Assembly (NCBI RefSeq): GCF_037975245.1
Contig: NC_092579.1
Location: forward strand, 22,018,666 to 22,082,665
DNA length: 64,000 nt
Source: Apostichopus japonicus
Taxonomy: Eukaryota; Echinodermata; Holothuroidea; Aspidochirotida; Stichopodidae
Direction: 5' to 3'
Shown here: piece by piece, positions 60,678-64,000 of the stretch
Position numbering within the stretch: the first letter of the stretch is position 1
Layout: each line of letters starts with the position of its first letter
Notes under the pieces: generated by a model
What the model was told of the DNA's origin: nothing
What the model saw: the letters and a program-made list of their open reading frames with translations, nothing else
Database searches by the model: none
Position numbers and translations under genes: made by a program

Positions 60678-63090
60678 TCACAAAATAGTGACCACAGAAG
60701 ATTTGAACAGGCGTGGTTTCTTGGCAGGTTGGTATTTGTCAGAGTCGTATATATGGACACGGCTCTGGTATTTGTTTGTTGATAGCGCCACCAATTTAAG
60801 AAATACTTCGGGGAGAAAGAAAGCTGGTTGGTTGTGTTTGTAAAGGAACCATTTGATTCACGATACGATTAGAGCCCAAAATGTACTTATAGTCTAATAC
60901 TATATTAGAATTTAACTTTACTTTATTTAAACTACAGACGTTTTTGGATAATGCTAGGTAGGGTCAGTAAACTTACCGGACGTTGGCGATCAAATACTTA
61001 ATCGCACATATAGATGGAAGCTAAAAGTAGATAACCTATTGTACCAAATAGTCCTTTCTTTAAAACCTGTCAGAAGATTCTTAGGGCCAATATCACTGCA
61101 ATCACCTCTGACCCCCCCCCCCCCACACACACACTTCTCATCCTGTCCATGCCCCTCCACACCCTCTACCCACCAGGCCCGTCGCTAGAGTTAGATTTGT
61201 TGGTTGGTGTTCATCCGGGAGAAGAGTGCATTTGATTCCGTATCAAGATTGAGCCTATTGAAAAACCTCATTACCTGAAAAACCTCATTACCGGTTTGCG
61301 CGTCCGTCATAATCGTGGCGCTCTTTCAAATTCAAGAACATACATAACAATAACTTGAACAGGTTAATGCACCATATACGTCCAATATGAAACTTGGACA
61401 TCCATGACAACTGCATTCATATGGGTGGGTAAGGAGTGGGGTGGGTTGGGGTGGGGAGGGGAGGGGGATGCTATATAGATTATACGCCTTTAGTGAGTTA
61501 TCTGTTGATGACTCCGACTATATAGCTCTCTATGCTCACAGACCAGAATCTATACAGGCCCGATTACCATCACAATTACCATGCTTGCCCATATTGTGTT
61601 CGCTGCGACTCTCTCAGTTAAGAAAAAATAAGTTTTAGTTTTGTAGATACTAACGTGGACCATATGGGACATTGGAAATATTTATCAAATTTGTTATTTC
61701 ATAAGATTCAACTATTTATCTCTACTATTTAAACTTGATTCTCGAAAGTTCGACTTTTTTTAACACCATTTGGACTACCTTTTTCGACGTACAAAGTCGA
61801 AATTTCGAAACTGAAGATGTCACTTCCAATTGTTGACCTCTTAATATCCCAATAGTTCGATCGACTGTGTCATGTCAACTCGTCCCTAAAGAATTCAATT
61901 TGGTAAAAAATTTCCATTATTTCAGTTGAATTTGAAGATGTTTGATCTTCAAAAAATTTCGGCTTTTCATTTTGACATATTGATATTTGTTATTTCAGCC
62001 TCATTTTAAATCGAACTAATGCATTTCTAAAAACTAGCCTTCATCGTCGTTTTTCTTCTCACGTAACTTTGTGCACGTATGTTTGTAACTGCTGCTAACA
62101 TTTGGATGTATTGTGAGGCTCTTACGCTACAGTGTGTCACTGTTGGGTGCAGCATACTTTTTTCCTTTTAGATCTATATTGATTTCTTGGAACGCATCTT
62201 TACATAGCAGCGTTCATAACGAATACAAGCAGGACCGAAGAACTCAAATCCACTTTTTCTGTACGATTCGACAAATTTCGGGAAAAAAAATGTGTACCAC
62301 TCCCCACCCCCCCCGCCCCACCCAAAGCCAAACTAAAAGCAACAATAACAAAACAAAGAAATAATCAAAAAGCTCGACTCACGTTGACGATGAGTAAATA
62401 ATTTCCCTTGGATCTTTGTCCGGCTGGTTCTGCTTTGAATTTTCACTTGATTCGGCCTTCAAGCTGGATTCACTACGACCCTGTAAATGTCAAATAATTA
62501 GCTCTTTTCGTCATATCTTCAAAACAAAATCTTCACAACGACAAAAAAACATTCAAAAATAATTGCGTACATGACTGTGAAAGAGAGCGTCAGTTCTAGA
62601 ATACACTGGGTATTAAGTGTTGAAACAATGCAAAAAAGATTCGAATCCCTCCATAGACAGGGACTCTACACTGGTGATTCGAGTCCCTTCCTAGACAGGG
62701 ACTCTACACTATTGGATTAACTAACAAGGTCACAAATGATGATTTGTATCCCTCCATAGACAGGGTCTCAGCTGTTATTCGAAAACCATTTTAAGTCCTT
62801 TATAAGACATGGACAAGTGTGCTTATTCGAGTGCAAAGAGAGAGAGAGATAGCGGGTCTACTAATTATTCTTGCACAGCGCCCTCGATACAATATAATAC
62901 ATTTCGTTTTGACTGTACACGTGTACGATAGATGACATCACTGTCTGAGTTAAACATTATTAAGTACAATCGGAAGCAATTAAAATATGATCTTTTAAAG
63001 GTAGAATCACCTAAAAGAGCTTACTTGTAAAAACTTAACAATTAATTTTGCAAAAATATCGTCAGCCAGGTTAGCAAATGATGCTGCCAT
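60678..63090 (-). CDS. Tentative multi-exon gene, unrecognised (128 aa)
   Basis: Minus-strand model: 63025-63090 (ATG, donor CAA|GTAAGC), 62383-62480 (acceptor TTTACAG, donor AAC|GTGAGT), 61580-61612 (acceptor after CTTATTTTTTC, donor ATG|GTAATT), 61380-61410, 61292-61322, and 60678-60805 (acceptor after CTTTCTTTCTCCCCG). The sum is 387 nt, in frame with one stop. The product starts MAASFANLADDIFAKLIVKF. It has a Ser/Lys/Glu-rich polar middle (exon 2 is open only in the required frame) and a basic C-terminus with YQPAKKPRLFKSSVV. I recognise no family. The first, second and last exons are the better-supported parts. The three exons of 31-33 nt were found by looking for phase-compatible pieces and may be wrong. 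It is convergent with the MMP gene. Confidence 0.35.
62636..62772 (+). repeat. Three degenerate ~38-bp units
   Basis: GATTCGAATCCCTCCATAGA, then CAGGGACTCTACACT, is repeated with changes at 62677, and a third copy with GATTTGTATCCCTCCATAGA lies at ~62741. The unit carries a B-box-like TTCGAATCCC. It lies in the first intron of the tentative minus-strand gene. Confidence 0.65.
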
Positions 63091-64000
63091 GAGTTAATAC
63101 TCTAAATGAGATTTCATACAAGGAAAATGAAAACCTTGTTTTTTTTACATTCGCGCACCGCCTGCACAAACCACATGCCCTGGGTAAATATATTGATTTA
63201 CATTACTGCGCCATATGGTGCTTGTGTAATCTCATATAGAAACTACCCTGATCGAATGGACGGCGCGATGTAAGACAATATTTTGATTTGGTTTATATTC
63301 AGATTCGTCAAGATTTATCAAGATGGTATCCAGTGCGTGAGACGGTTTTTACACCGTTGTTAGTGCATCGCATCAAAACACGCAGACATTTGGACGAGAA
63401 AAAAATCAGTGTGCAACACAGTACCATAATTTTCAGAATTTTGACGGTCTGCATAAAATATGTGTAAATTGTCAATGTGATGTCCCTTCTACGCTTCTGT
63501 AGAATAAACCAAAACTTCACAGAGTCGCTTCAACGATTTGTTAACTGGTTTCGTGTTGGTTACAAAATGGTTGCGTCGGGCGCATGCGTACGTAGCCACT
63601 CACCCCCCCCCCCCTCCCTGCGATTTTCAAAGGTTCACATTTTCATGGGTAGAGAATGATATTTCGTTCTTCGAAGGGTCCCTGAAACTATAACTGCGTC
63701 AAACGTCCCAAATCAAAATTGATACGGTCGCAAATCAAAGCACCAATTTGCATCGAAACACTCTTAGTGATAAAACAATATATACTCCTCCCCATGGCAT
63801 GACGTTATTCAATACGAACGAACTCCTGCTCACCACTCTGTTCTTAATCATTGTCTCTTTTCGCAGAACAGGGACGGAGCTGTAAGACCAACGTGGGAGT
63901 TATTAGGTCTAACAAATCCATGGATTAATAGAGACTTCTACAGTGAAAGACACTTATCCTTTTGTGTTTATTTTATTTATTTAATTATGCATTTATTTAT
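63091..64000. other. Right-edge sequence upstream of the tentative gene
   Basis: No exon was recognised. It includes a copy of the GATGTCCCTTCTACGCTTC motif at 63479 (see 16683-16905), a poly(C) run at 63604, and TTTA repeats at the very edge. Confidence 0.4.

Noticed and set aside
60966-61020. Minus-strand 44-nt exon candidate with GTAAGT donor
   Set aside because: It contains a stop in the phase required by the neighbouring exons.
62284-62342. Possible extra exon next to the 62383 donor
   Set aside because: It would require a ~48-bp intron and reads through a poly(G) tract. The 61580-61612 exon is a better continuation.

Overview
The window reads as nuclear DNA of an animal, most likely a marine invertebrate deuterostome and possibly an echinoderm. 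The clearest gene is a metazoan-type matrix metalloproteinase with eight GT-AG exons. The rest is AT-rich, with very frequent poly(G)/poly(C) tracts, long microsatellites, a CR1/L2-like LINE relic, tRNA-like and snRNA-headed retroposons, and many TAGGCCTA-type motifs. No bacterial operon logic, CRISPR array, phage or virus is visible. The echinoderm assignment is inference and no species is claimed. LAYOUT: 1-7.1 kb holds a truncated copy of a 1.35-kb repeat followed by a large palindromic array of a ~590-bp unit (four units in one direction, five in the other). 7.1-11.9 kb is poly(G)-free and contains a probable minus-strand gene of many short exons that I could assemble in frame but not name. 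11.9-16.5 kb is a head-to-tail array of the 1.35-kb repeat, capped by a ~350-bp segment that also precedes the truncated copy near position 250. 16.5-51 kb is mostly non-coding: microsatellites, minisatellites, small tandem duplications, SINE-like pieces, a U2-snRNA-headed retroposon with a 12-bp target duplication (32.1 kb), a small foldback element with 11-bp flanking repeats (34.2 kb), and a decayed LINE reverse-transcriptase fragment (41.6-42.4 kb). 51.5-59.1 kb is the MMP gene with a TATA/initiator promoter, a complete 530-codon reading frame, and introns loaded with minisatellites and G-rich tracts. 60.7-63.1 kb holds a second tentative minus-strand gene (128 codons, six exons) convergent with the MMP gene. 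The genes do not form an obvious pathway. The MMP should be a secreted, furin-activated extracellular-matrix protease; the two minus-strand genes are unrecognised. Exon models come from splice signals and reading-frame continuity only and need transcript support. Most short open frames in the rest of the window overlap repeats or homopolymer tracts and are not called as genes.
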